From positions 1-64,000 of the forward strand of contig NZ_JAFCJM010000023.1 of the NCBI RefSeq assembly GCF_018130955.1: a DNA stretch of 64,000 nucleotides, given 5' to 3'. The stretch comes from Bradyrhizobium liaoningense (GTDB lineage: Bacteria > Pseudomonadota > Alphaproteobacteria > Rhizobiales > Xanthobacteraceae). Each line of letters opens with the position of its first letter. Position 1 is the first letter of the stretch. Made by a program: the position numbers and the translations under genes. Of this stretch, positions 16,345-24,356 are shown one piece after another. The notes below the pieces were generated by a model. The model made no database searches and was not told the origin of the DNA. It saw only the letters and a list, made by a program, of their open reading frames with translations.

Positions 16345-17298
16345 ATGGTATCGAACCGCAGGCTGTCGGACGATCACGTGGCGATCCCTGGTCAACCATC
16401 AAGATCGGCGTTCGGGGCGCTCGGATGGCTTCCGGGGGCGGCGCTGGCGTGCGTCCTGTCGATGACCTCTGTGGCGCTTGGCGCCGAGGACGAGGAGGAA
16501 AAACCCGCCAAGCCGTCGGTCCCGAACATCTATCTCGACCTGCGAACGATCTATGCGGCGATCCCTGCCGGAGCGCTCGGCCTCGGCTTCGGCCACTCGT
16601 CGATCTCGGCGGCGCTCGAAGCGCTCGCAGCCTTGAAGGGCACCTCGTTTCCGGGCGGCCTGCCGGCTGCGCAGACGGTCGCGATCGATCTTCCACTCAC
16701 CGTCGACGTCACCGATCGCGTGTCGCTCTATGGCGGCGTGTCGGCCAGCAGCATCAATCTCGGCAACACCGGCTGGTCGTCGCTGGAGATCACGAGCTGG
16801 AACATCGGCATTCAGGCCGATCTGTACCAGCAGAATGGCGGCGTGATCCCGACCGTCACACTGCAATCGACGGTGACCCAGTCGATACCGAACGTGCCTG
16901 GTGCGACGACCTCGTTCAACAACATCGTGGAGTTCGACTACGCGCTCGACGCGGACGAGACGCGAGGCTGGCTTGCCGGCACGCAGCACACCTATACCGA
17001 CATCAACAGCCAGGCCGCACGTATCGGAACCAACAAGATCTTCTATGTCGGTGGCTATTATCAATGGCCGAGCAACTGGAAGTTCACCGGACGCGTCGGC
17101 ATCCAGTCGTTCGCCGGCGCGCAGCTTTTGAACCAGACGCCGTTCCAGCCCTTCACCCAGCCGATCGTCCGGCTCGATCTCGACCGCATGGACGACAACG
17201 ACAACCGCCTGTTCGGCATCACCGCGCAGATCGCGTGGATGCCAAAGCCGGCCTACCAGGTGACGCTGCGCACGCCGCTCTACGCCGTGCGCAACTAG
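16345..17298 (+). CDS. putative outer-membrane beta-barrel protein
   Basis: A 317-residue exported protein of unrecognised family. A long N-terminal region ends in the hydrophobic signal core LGWLPGAALACVLSMTSVAL with cleavage near ALGA-ED. The mature part has alternating aromatic/polar strands such as VSLYGGVSASSINLG and KIFYVGGYYQWPSNWKFTGR, each closing on turns with Asn/Asp, as in transmembrane barrels that characterise exported substrate-response or porin-like proteins. The ATG at 16345 is preferred over a TTG 39 nt earlier because AGGGA lies upstream. It ends 4 nt before the stop of the opposite gene. No ligand can be assigned. Confidence 0.6.
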   Translation: MVSNRRLSDDHVAIPGQPSRSAFGALGWLPGAALACVLSMTSVALGAEDEEEKPAKPSVPNIYLDLRTIYAAIPAGALGLGFGHSSISAALEALAALKGTSFPGGLPAAQTVAIDLPLTVDVTDRVSLYGGVSASSINLGNTGWSSLEITSWNIGIQADLYQQNGGVIPTVTLQSTVTQSIPNVPGATTSFNNIVEFDYALDADETRGWLAGTQHTYTDINSQAARIGTNKIFYVGGYYQWPSNWKFTGRVGIQSFAGAQLLNQTPFQPFTQPIVRLDLDRMDDNDNRLFGITAQIAWMPKPAYQVTLRTPLYAVRN

Positions 17299-17302
17299 AG
17301 CA

Positions 17303-17863
17303 TCAGTCCGGCACTGGCACGTCAAACGTGTTCAGCGTGACCGAGACCATGCAGTAGACGCCGACGAGATAGGACAGCTCTGCGGCGCCATGCTCGCCGA
17401 ACTCCTTGACCGCCGCGCGCCAGGTCAGTTCCGGCAGCACGCCGCCGCCGACGAGGGCGGAGGCCATGTCGTAGGCCACAGCCTCCTGCCTGGTCAGGTC
17501 GACGGGCCGCTGTCCGGCCACGATGGTCGCGAGCTTGTCGTCGGGCAGGCCGCGCTGCTCGGCGACCAGTACATGCGCGTAGAGCTCGTAGCCGGAGCGG
17601 AAATGCGAGCCGGTAACGAGGATCGCCACCTCGCGCACGTTTGGCGGCAGCAACGGATTCGACGCGATCGCCTTGACGAGCTCCCACACCGGCTTGCCAA
17701 AGCGCGGCTCGCGGAGCCAGGGATTCCAGGGCCCGAGCAGCGCGCCGTCGTCGCGCATGTTCACAAAACCCTTGAAATGGTCCGTGATGCCGGCTCGCAT
17801 GTCGTCATAGAGCGGCTTCTGCTCTTTGCGCAAATCTTTCGGATCGAGAATGGGAAGGCGCAC
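17303..17863 (-). CDS. carboxymuconolactone decarboxylase-like (AhpD-fold) protein
   Basis: A 186-residue all-helical protein of the CMD/AhpD-like superfamily. The middle segment NPLLPPNVREVAILVTGSHF followed by RSGYELYAHV is the family core. The redox CxxC of true AhpD is absent, so peroxidase-recycling activity is unlikely; the histidine in YELYAHV fits the decarboxylase-like branch. The GTG at 17863 is taken as start because GAGGAG lies 8 nt upstream and the protein then begins VRLPILDPKDL. The substrate is unknown. It is convergent with the barrel protein and divergent from the oxalate decarboxylase. Confidence 0.75.
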   Translation of the reverse strand: MRLPILDPKDLRKEQKPLYDDMRAGITDHFKGFVNMRDDGALLGPWNPWLREPRFGKPVWELVKAIASNPLLPPNVREVAILVTGSHFRSGYELYAHVLVAEQRGLPDDKLATIVAGQRPVDLTRQEAVAYDMASALVGGGVLPELTWRAAVKEFGEHGAAELSYLVGVYCMVSVTLNTFDVPVPD

Positions 17864-18030
17864 GGGGAGATCTCCTCGTTGAGAACGGCGGACCGTCGCC
17901 CGCAGTCTCGCGCAAGGCAAGTGAAGTTAAAGTGACAGGCGTCTGCCGGTCGTAGGGTGGCATGGAGGTGCCGGCACAACCGTGCTATGTCTGCCCGTGC
18001 CAAACGAAGAAACGCCAGCGGGAGAGCAGC

Positions 18031-19206
18031 ATGTCCGATTCGCAGCGCCGGGAGTTTCTGGTCGCGGCTGCCGGCGTCGCGACGCTGGCTGCACTCAGCG
18101 GTGCGCAGCCTGCCGCGGCCGGCGATCCAAGCTTCATGAACAACGTTCCCGATCCCGATCTCTCGGGCAAGGAGCTGCCGACCTTCAAGTTCGCCCTGGA
18201 GAAGTCACAGGGCAAGGTGATCGGCGGCAGTTTTGGCAAGGAAGCGACCGTCACGCAGTTGCCGATCTCCAAGGGCATCGCCGGCGTCTCGATGCGGCTC
18301 GAGGTAGGCGCGATGCGCGAGCTTCACTGGCACGCCACGGCGGCCGAATGGGCACTTGTCCTCGAAGGGCGCGTCCGCACCACCGTGATCGATCCCAAGG
18401 GATTTGCCGAGACCGATGATTTCGATCCCGGCGACGTCTGGTATTTTCCGCGCGGGCACGGCCACATGCTGCAATGCCTCGGCGACAAGCCGTGCCATTT
18501 CATCCTGATTTTCGACAACGGCTATTTCTCGGAATTCGGCACGTTCTCGATCATCGACTGGGTCGGCCATGCTCCAAAGCCGCTGCTTGCGAAGAACTTT
18601 GGCCTGCCGGAGGCGGCGTTCGCGAGCTTCCCGAAGGACGAGGTGTATTTTGCCCGCGGCAAGCAGCCGCCGGCCGAGCCGTCGGTGCCGTTGCAGGGAT
18701 GGAAGCTGCCGGCGGAGACCCACAAATATCGCCTGCTCGCGCAGCCGCCGCATGCGACCTATCCGGGCGGGCGCGAGTGGCGCGTGGATTCCAGCCGCTT
18801 CCCGATTTCGAAAACCATCACCGGCGTTATCCTCGATCTCGATCCCGGTGCCCTGCGCACGCTGCACTGGCATCCGAATGCCGACGAGTGGCAATACGTC
18901 GTCGACGGCACGGTGAGCGTCACGCTGTTCGGCTCGCACGGCCGCTTCCGCACCGAAGAGCTCACGCGCGGCGACGTCGGCTACATCCCGCAGGGCTATG
19001 GTCATTCCATCGAGAATACCGGCGACCGGCAGGCGCGCATCCTGATCGGCTTCAACGCCGGCCTCTATGAGACAATCGACCTGTCGCAATGGATCGCGGG
19101 CAATCCGGTGGACGTGCTCGCGACGAACTTCGGTCAGCCGGCCGAGCTGTTCGAAAAATTTCCGCACCAGGATGTGTTCATCGCTGACAAGAATGGGCGC
19201 GGTTGA
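18031..19206 (+). CDS. bicupin oxalate decarboxylase with Tat-type signal
   Basis: A 391-residue manganese bicupin. Residues 1-40 carry a twin-arginine-like signal (SQRREFLVAAAGVATLAAL). Two cupin domains follow, each with its metal motif: ELHWHATAAEWALVLEG with GHGHM in the first, and TLHWHPNADEWQYVVDG with GYGHS in the second. The lid of the first domain reads SEFGTF, where B. subtilis OxdC has SENSTF; the catalytic glutamate is kept, which favours decarboxylation over oxidation. The product would turn oxalate into formate and CO2 in the periplasm. The start at 18031 has GGAGAG just upstream. Confidence 0.88.
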   Translation: MSDSQRREFLVAAAGVATLAALSGAQPAAAGDPSFMNNVPDPDLSGKELPTFKFALEKSQGKVIGGSFGKEATVTQLPISKGIAGVSMRLEVGAMRELHWHATAAEWALVLEGRVRTTVIDPKGFAETDDFDPGDVWYFPRGHGHMLQCLGDKPCHFILIFDNGYFSEFGTFSIIDWVGHAPKPLLAKNFGLPEAAFASFPKDEVYFARGKQPPAEPSVPLQGWKLPAETHKYRLLAQPPHATYPGGREWRVDSSRFPISKTITGVILDLDPGALRTLHWHPNADEWQYVVDGTVSVTLFGSHGRFRTEELTRGDVGYIPQGYGHSIENTGDRQARILIGFNAGLYETIDLSQWIAGNPVDVLATNFGQPAELFEKFPHQDVFIADKNGRG

Positions 19207-19214
19207 GATAACGT

Positions 19215-20366
19215 TCAGTAGCGCGCCTGCTGTGGATTGGCGGCGTCATCGACGGCAAGCGTCAGCGGCTCGCCCGTTGCGAGAAACGACGACAATGCGG
19301 CCTCAGTAGGCGCGGGGTCGAGACCGCGTGTGGCGAGCCAGGCGGGCTCGTAATAGGTCTGCCGGTAGCGCTCGCCGGAATCGCAGATCAGCGTCACCAG
19401 CGACCCCGTCGCGTTCGCCTTCCGCATCTCGGATGCGAGCCGGCACAGTGCGAGGAAGTTGGTACCGGTGGATCCGCCGACGGCTCGCCGCAGCCGGCGC
19501 GACAGCACGTTCATCGCCGCGATCGTCGCGGCATCCGGGATCTTCATCATGCGGTCGACCACGCTGGGGACGAACGACGGCTCGCAGCGGGGACGGCCGA
19601 CGCCCTCGATCAGCGAGGGGCGCTCGCAGACTTCCGTGCGGTTCCGGTTGCGGAAGCAATCGAAGAAGGCGGAATGCTCGACATCGGCAACGCAGAGCCG
19701 CGTCGGATACTGGCGATAGCGCAAGTACCGTCCGATCGTCGCCGAGGTGCCGCCGGTGCCGGCGCCCATCACGATCCAGTCCGGGATCGGGCGTGGCTCG
19801 CCCTTCAACTGTGTGAAGACGGATTCGGCGATGTTGTTGTTGCCGCGCCAGTCGGTGGCGCGCTCGGCAAAGGTGAACTGGTCCATGTAGTGGCCGTTCA
19901 GGCGCGCGGCGAGCGCGGCGGCCTCGGCATAGAGCGCGCGGCCGTCGTCGATCAGATGACACTTGCCGCCATAATGCTCGATCGCGGCGATCTTCTCCGC
20001 CGACGTCGTGCGCGGCATCACGGCATAGAAGGGCACGCCGATCATCTGCGCGAAATAGGCCTCCGACACCGCGGTCGATCCCGACGACGCCTCGATCACC
20101 GGCGTGCCCTCGCTGATATGCCCGTTACACAGCGCGTAGAGAAACAGCGAGCGCGCGAGGCGATGCTTCAGGCTGCCGGTCGGGTGCGTGGATTCGTCCT
20201 TCAGATAGATGTCGATCCCGGCGAGCGCGGGTACGATCAGCCGGATCAGATGGGTGTCGGCGGTGCGACACTGGTCCGCCTCGATCGCAGCAACCGCCTC
20301 GTCCACCCAGCCTCGCCGGTAGGCCGGTGCGACAGGATTTTGCTGGCAGAAGGGAAGTGGCTGCAT
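19215..20366 (-). CDS. Cds1-like PLP-dependent cysteine desulfhydrase / cysteine synthase family
   Basis: A 383-residue fold-type II PLP enzyme. The PLP lysine lies in HPTGSLKHRLARSL; the phosphate-binding loop is GAGTGGTSATIGRY, and an ASSGSTAVSEA substrate loop follows the lysine. The protein is longer than CysK/CysM (about 310) and carries an extra C-terminal region with TLICDSGERY, matching the Cds1-type L-cysteine desulfhydrases known from Mycobacterium. It would release sulfide, ammonia and pyruvate from cysteine. A true cysteine synthase is the alternative. It lies downstream of the Lrp-type gene on the same strand. Confidence 0.75.
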   Translation of the reverse strand: MQPLPFCQQNPVAPAYRRGWVDEAVAAIEADQCRTADTHLIRLIVPALAGIDIYLKDESTHPTGSLKHRLARSLFLYALCNGHISEGTPVIEASSGSTAVSEAYFAQMIGVPFYAVMPRTTSAEKIAAIEHYGGKCHLIDDGRALYAEAAALAARLNGHYMDQFTFAERATDWRGNNNIAESVFTQLKGEPRPIPDWIVMGAGTGGTSATIGRYLRYRQYPTRLCVADVEHSAFFDCFRNRNRTEVCERPSLIEGVGRPRCEPSFVPSVVDRMMKIPDAATIAAMNVLSRRLRRAVGGSTGTNFLALCRLASEMRKANATGSLVTLICDSGERYRQTYYEPAWLATRGLDPAPTEAALSSFLATGEPLTLAVDDAANPQQARY

Positions 20367-20422
20367 CGGACGAATCTCTCATGATGCGCATCGCGCATCA
20401 ATAGCTCTGGATTTTGTTTTGA

Positions 20423-20468
20423 CGCGTTTTCTTGAGGCGCACCGGTTTCCACTTCGCTGGAAAACGCG
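20423..20468. repeat. short hairpin intergenic repeat
   Basis: The arms CGCGTTTTC (20423-20431) and GAAAACGCG (20460-20468) are perfect inverse complements enclosing a CACCGGTTTCCACTTCGCT-type spacer. This unit is common in Bradyrhizobium spacers; here it separates the Lrp-type gene from the desulfhydrase gene. Confidence 0.65.
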
Positions 20469-20474
20469 GTCTGC

Positions 20475-20939
20475 TCAAAACTCCAGCGGCGCGTTGTCGA
20501 CGACCTCCTTCATCACGAAGAAGGTGCGGGTCTGGCGCACGCCGGGCAGCGCGATGAGCTGCTCGCCATGGATGCGGTTGAAATCCTCCATGTCGCCGAC
20601 GCGAATCTTGAGGAAGTAGTCGAAGTCGCCGGCGACGAGGTGGCAGTCGAGCACGAATTTCAGCTTTGCGATCGCCTGCTCGAAGGTGGCGAAGCTTTCC
20701 GGCGTGGAACGGTCGAGCACCACGCCGACCATCACAAGCGTACCCTTGGCCACCTTGCGCGGTGCGACCATGGCGCGGACGGAAGGGATGAAGCCGTCTT
20801 CGAACAGGCGCTGGGTGCGGCGGTGGCAGGTCGCGGGGCTGATCGCGACCGTCTCGGCCAACTCCGCATTGCTGAGGCGGCCATTATTCTGAAGCAATCT
20901 CAGGATCTTAAGGTCGGTGCGGTCGAGTCGGGCGGACAT
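20475..20939 (-). CDS. acdR: Lrp/AsnC-family regulator of acdS (AcdR-like)
   Basis: A 154-residue Lrp/AsnC regulator. The N-terminal helix-turn-helix is LDRTDLKILRLLQNNGRLSN followed by AELAETVAISPATCHRRTQRL. The C-terminal RAM/ligand domain carries the VAGDFDYFLKIRVGDMEDF stretch. It is divergently transcribed from acdS, the arrangement of the AcdR/LrpL activator in bradyrhizobia and other proteobacteria, where it activates acdS in response to ACC. An 8-bp inverted repeat lies in the intergenic region as a candidate operator. The name rests on context. Confidence 0.82.
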   Translation of the reverse strand: MSARLDRTDLKILRLLQNNGRLSNAELAETVAISPATCHRRTQRLFEDGFIPSVRAMVAPRKVAKGTLVMVGVVLDRSTPESFATFEQAIAKLKFVLDCHLVAGDFDYFLKIRVGDMEDFNRIHGEQLIALPGVRQTRTFFVMKEVVDNAPLEF

Positions 20940-20947
20940 GGAAGAAA

Positions 20948-20975
20948 CTTCCGTAGTATAATTAGTTTACGGAAG
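20948..20975. promoter_or_regulatory. candidate AcdR operator
   Basis: The arms CTTCCGTA (20948-20955) and TACGGAAG (20968-20975) are perfect inverse complements around a 12-nt AT-rich spacer. The site lies 9 nt upstream of the acdR start and about 130 nt upstream of acdS, a position suited to divergent control. Confidence 0.55.
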
Positions 20976-21102
20976 AAATGATATCTCATGGCGAAAATTG
21001 CGCAATATAAAGCGCAGAATCGACGCAATATTCGAGAGCACATTTCCTGTAACCGATGCTAGTCGCTTCCCCGACATCAACGCCAAATCGGGATCACCTC
21101 GC

Positions 21103-22116
21103 ATGCTGGAGAAATTCGCGCGCTATCCGCTCACCTTCGGGCCGACCCCCATTGAGAAGCTGGAGCGGCTGTCCAAGCATCTCGGCGGCCAAGTCGAGAT
21201 CTATGCCAAGCGCGAGGACTGCAACTCCGGTCTCGCCTATGGCGGCAACAAGCTGCGCAAGCTCGAATACATCATCCCCGACGCGATCGCCTCGAACGCC
21301 GACACGCTGGTGTCGATCGGCGGCGTGCAGTCCAACCACACCCGCATGGTCGCGGCCGTCGCGGCCAAGATCGGCATGAAGTGCCGCCTGGTGCAGGAAG
21401 CCTGGGTGCCGCATGAGGACGCCGTCTATGACCGCGTCGGCAACATTCTCCTCAGCCGCGTGATGGGTGCCGACGTGCGCCTGGTCGAGGACGGTTTTGA
21501 CATCGGCATCCGCAAGAGCTGGGAGCAGGCGATCGAGGAGGTGAAGGCCGCCGGCGGCAAACCCTATGCGATTCCGGCCGGCGCCTCCGTGCACAAATAT
21601 GGCGGGCTCGGCTATGTCGGCTTCGCCGAAGAGGTGCGCGCGCAGGAGAAGGCGCTCGGCTTCAAGTTCGACTACATCATCGTCTGCACGGTCACCGGCT
21701 CGACCCACGCCGGTATGCTGGTCGGCTTCGCCGCGGACGGTCGCGCGCGAAAAGTGATCGGCATCGATGCCTCCTTCACGCCTGATCAGACCAAGGAGCA
21801 GGTGCTCTCTATTGCGCAGAACACGGCAAAGCTGGTCGAGCTCGGCAAGGAGATCGTCGCCGACGACGTGGTGCTGATCGAGGACTATGCCTATCCGGCC
21901 TATGGCGTGCCCTCGGACGAGACCAAGGAAGCCATCCGCCTCACCGCGTGGCTGGAGGGCATGATCACCGACCCCGTCTACGAAGGCAAATCGATGCAGG
22001 GCCTGATCGATCTCGCCAGGAAGGGCCATTTCGAGAAGGGTGCAAAGATCCTCTACGCCCATCTCGGCGGCGCGCCGGCGCTAAACGGTTATGCGTATGC
22101 GTTCCGGAATGGGTGA
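21103..22116 (+). CDS. acdS: 1-aminocyclopropane-1-carboxylate deaminase
   Basis: A 337-residue PLP enzyme that splits the plant ethylene precursor ACC into alpha-ketobutyrate and ammonia, lowering root ethylene during nodulation. The PLP lysine is in AYGGNKLRKLEY. The IGGVQSNHTRMVAAVAAK motif and VCTVTGSTHAGMLVG phosphate loop match AcdS. The glutamate in LIEDYAYPAYGVPS separates AcdS from D-cysteine desulfhydrase. Length matches the family (338). The ATG at 21103 gives the normal start MLEKFARYPLTFGPTPIEKL. It is divergent from acdR. Confidence 0.93.
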   Translation: MLEKFARYPLTFGPTPIEKLERLSKHLGGQVEIYAKREDCNSGLAYGGNKLRKLEYIIPDAIASNADTLVSIGGVQSNHTRMVAAVAAKIGMKCRLVQEAWVPHEDAVYDRVGNILLSRVMGADVRLVEDGFDIGIRKSWEQAIEEVKAAGGKPYAIPAGASVHKYGGLGYVGFAEEVRAQEKALGFKFDYIIVCTVTGSTHAGMLVGFAADGRARKVIGIDASFTPDQTKEQVLSIAQNTAKLVELGKEIVADDVVLIEDYAYPAYGVPSDETKEAIRLTAWLEGMITDPVYEGKSMQGLIDLARKGHFEKGAKILYAHLGGAPALNGYAYAFRNG

Positions 22117-22129
22117 GTGAGCCCGGCTC

Positions 22130-22385
22130 GCACCTCTTCTCCGCCGTCGTCCCGGCGAAGGCCGGGACCCATAACCACAGGGAGTGGTTCGGCGAAGAAC
22201 GTCGTCCCGCATGCCCCAAGTTGAATCACGCGGTATGGATCCCGGATCAGCGCTCGCTTCGCTCGCTTGTCCGGGATGACGACGAGGAGAGAGTGGGGCG
22301 CAACTCTCGTCATTGCCGGGCTTGACCCGGCAATCCATCTTCTTTCGAAGATCTGATGGATGCGCGGGTCAAGCCTGCGCATGAC
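22130..22385. repeat. composite intergenic hairpin repeats
   Basis: At least two perfect hairpins lie in tandem: GTCCCGGC/GCCGGGAC (22149-22168) and ATTGCCGGG/CCCGGCAAT (22312-22334), with a third degenerate unit ending in GTCCGGGATGACGACG between them. They separate acdS from the convergent recQ and may act as transcription barriers. Confidence 0.7.
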
Positions 22386-22394
22386 GAGCTGGGA

Positions 22395-24260
22395 CTACCG
22401 CGTCCGCACCAGCCGCAACAGCTCTTCGCCATAGTGCTCGAGCTTCTTGTCGCCGATGCCGGGCACGTTGCGGAGTTCGTCGAGCGTTGTCGGCCAGGCG
22501 CGCACGATGCCGTCGATGGTGGCGTCGTGCAGCACCACATAGGCCGGGACGCCGCGCTCGCGGGCGATGTCGGAGCGCCAGGCGCGTAGCCGCGTGCGGA
22601 GCTCGGGGTCGACGTCGCCTTGCGGTGCGGAAGCCGCCGGCGCGAGATCGCCGCGGCGGGATTTGGCGCGGCTGGCGCGAATACGCGTGCCTGGTGTCTC
22701 CTCGCGCAGCCAGATGTCGGTCTCGCCACGCAACACCGCGCGCGAAGATTCCGTCAGCTTCAGCGCGCCAAAGGCCTCGCTGTCGCTCTGCAGATGGCCC
22801 ATCGCCACGAGTTGCCGCAGCACCGTGCGCCACTGCTTTTCGTTGAGCTCGCGGCCGATGCCGAACACGGTGAGCTTGTCGTGGCCGAACTGCGTGACCT
22901 TCTCGGTCAGGCGCCCGATCAGCACGTCGATCAGATGCATCGCGCCAAAGCGCTGCCCGGTGCGATAGACGCAGGAGAGCAGCTTTTGCGCCAGCACTTT
23001 GCCATCGCGCAAACGTGGCGGCGAGACGCAGTTGTCGCAATTGCCGCAGCTCTCGTCCCGCAACGTCTCGCCGAAATAGGCGAGCAACCGTTTGCGTCGG
23101 CAATGCGCGGTCTCGGCGAGGCCAACCAGCGCATCGAGCTTGCCGACCGACACCCGCTTGAACTCGTCGGAGGCGCCTGATTCGTCGATCATCCGGCGCT
23201 GCTGCACGATGTCCTGGAGGCCATAGGCCATCCAGGCCGCGGACGGTTTTCCGTCGCGCCCGGCACGCCCGGTCTCCTGGTAATAGGCCTCGATGCTCTT
23301 GGGCAAATCGAGATGCGCGACGAAGCGCACGTCCGGCTTGTCGATGCCCATGCCGAAGGCGACCGTCGCCACGATCACGATGCCGTCCTCGTTGAGGAAG
23401 CGGTCCTGGTTGCGTGAGCGCAACGCCCCGTCGAGGCCGGCGTGGTAGGGCAGGGCGGGAATGCCGGCGTCACTGAGTGCGGTCGCGACCTCTTCCACCC
23501 GGTTGCGGGACAGGCAGTAGACGACGCCGGCATCGCCCGCGTGACGCTCACGAATGAACTCCTTGAGCTGCGATACGGCGTTGCGCTTGTCGACGATCTC
23601 GTACCGGATGTTCGGCCGATCGAAGCTCGAGACGAATTGCGGGGCGTCCGTCAACTGGAGCCGCTCGACGATCTCCTTGCGCGTCAGCTCGTCGGCGGTC
23701 GCGGTAAGCGCGATCCGCGGCACGTCGGGAAAGCGCTCGGCGATCACGGACAGCGCGACATATTCCGGGCGGAAATCGTGGCCCCATTGCGAAACGCAAT
23801 GGGCCTCGTCAATCGCAAACAGCGCGACATTGGCCTGCGTCAGCAGCGACAGGCAGCGCGGTGTCACCAGACGCTCCGGCGCGACGTAGAGCAGGTCGAG
23901 ATCGCCGGCAATCAGCCGCCGTTCCACCTCGGACGCTTCCTGTGGTGTCAGCGACGAGTTCAACGCGGCGGCATTGACGCCGGACTCGATCAGGCCGGCA
24001 ACCTGGTCGCGCATTAGCGCGATCAAAGGCGAGACCACGATGCCGCAGCCCTGGCGCAGCAGCGCCGGCAGTTGATAGCACAGCGATTTGCCGCCGCCGG
24101 TCGGCATCAGCACGAGGCAATTGCCGCCGGCTGTCACGTGGGAGACGATCTGCTCCTGGGCGCCGCGAAAGCCTGACAGCCCGAACACCGAATGCAACAC
24201 GGAGAGCGCATCGCGGCCGTTTTCCGGTGCGGTCTGCGGAGCGGTCGAGGATACGGGCAT
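22395..24260 (-). CDS. recQ: ATP-dependent DNA helicase RecQ
   Basis: A 621-residue SF2 3'-5' helicase. Motifs in order: Walker A MPTGGGKSLCYQLPAL, motif Ia VVSPLIALMRDQV, DEAH box IDEAHCVSQWGHDFRPEY, TATAD, and the motif VI region YYQETGRAGRDGKPS. The RecQ-Ct zinc-binding cysteines are in HCRRKRLLAYFGE and CGNCDNC, and an HRDC domain (RNVPGIGDKKLEHYGEELL) ends the protein. It acts in recombination and repair of stalled forks. The ATG at 24260 is chosen; an in-frame TTG at 24326 would add 22 residues. It is last in a metY-metA-recQ run. Confidence 0.93.
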   Translation of the reverse strand: MPVSSTAPQTAPENGRDALSVLHSVFGLSGFRGAQEQIVSHVTAGGNCLVLMPTGGGKSLCYQLPALLRQGCGIVVSPLIALMRDQVAGLIESGVNAAALNSSLTPQEASEVERRLIAGDLDLLYVAPERLVTPRCLSLLTQANVALFAIDEAHCVSQWGHDFRPEYVALSVIAERFPDVPRIALTATADELTRKEIVERLQLTDAPQFVSSFDRPNIRYEIVDKRNAVSQLKEFIRERHAGDAGVVYCLSRNRVEEVATALSDAGIPALPYHAGLDGALRSRNQDRFLNEDGIVIVATVAFGMGIDKPDVRFVAHLDLPKSIEAYYQETGRAGRDGKPSAAWMAYGLQDIVQQRRMIDESGASDEFKRVSVGKLDALVGLAETAHCRRKRLLAYFGETLRDESCGNCDNCVSPPRLRDGKVLAQKLLSCVYRTGQRFGAMHLIDVLIGRLTEKVTQFGHDKLTVFGIGRELNEKQWRTVLRQLVAMGHLQSDSEAFGALKLTESSRAVLRGETDIWLREETPGTRIRASRAKSRRGDLAPAASAPQGDVDPELRTRLRAWRSDIARERGVPAYVVLHDATIDGIVRAWPTTLDELRNVPGIGDKKLEHYGEELLRLVRTR

Positions 24261-24356
24261 CGGCGTGACGGAATCGGCTTTTGGACTGCGCTGATCGCCA
24301 GTCGCATGGCTGTCAGCCCAAGACAAGCCTGTTGATGAGGTTGCTTCCGCCGGCTT

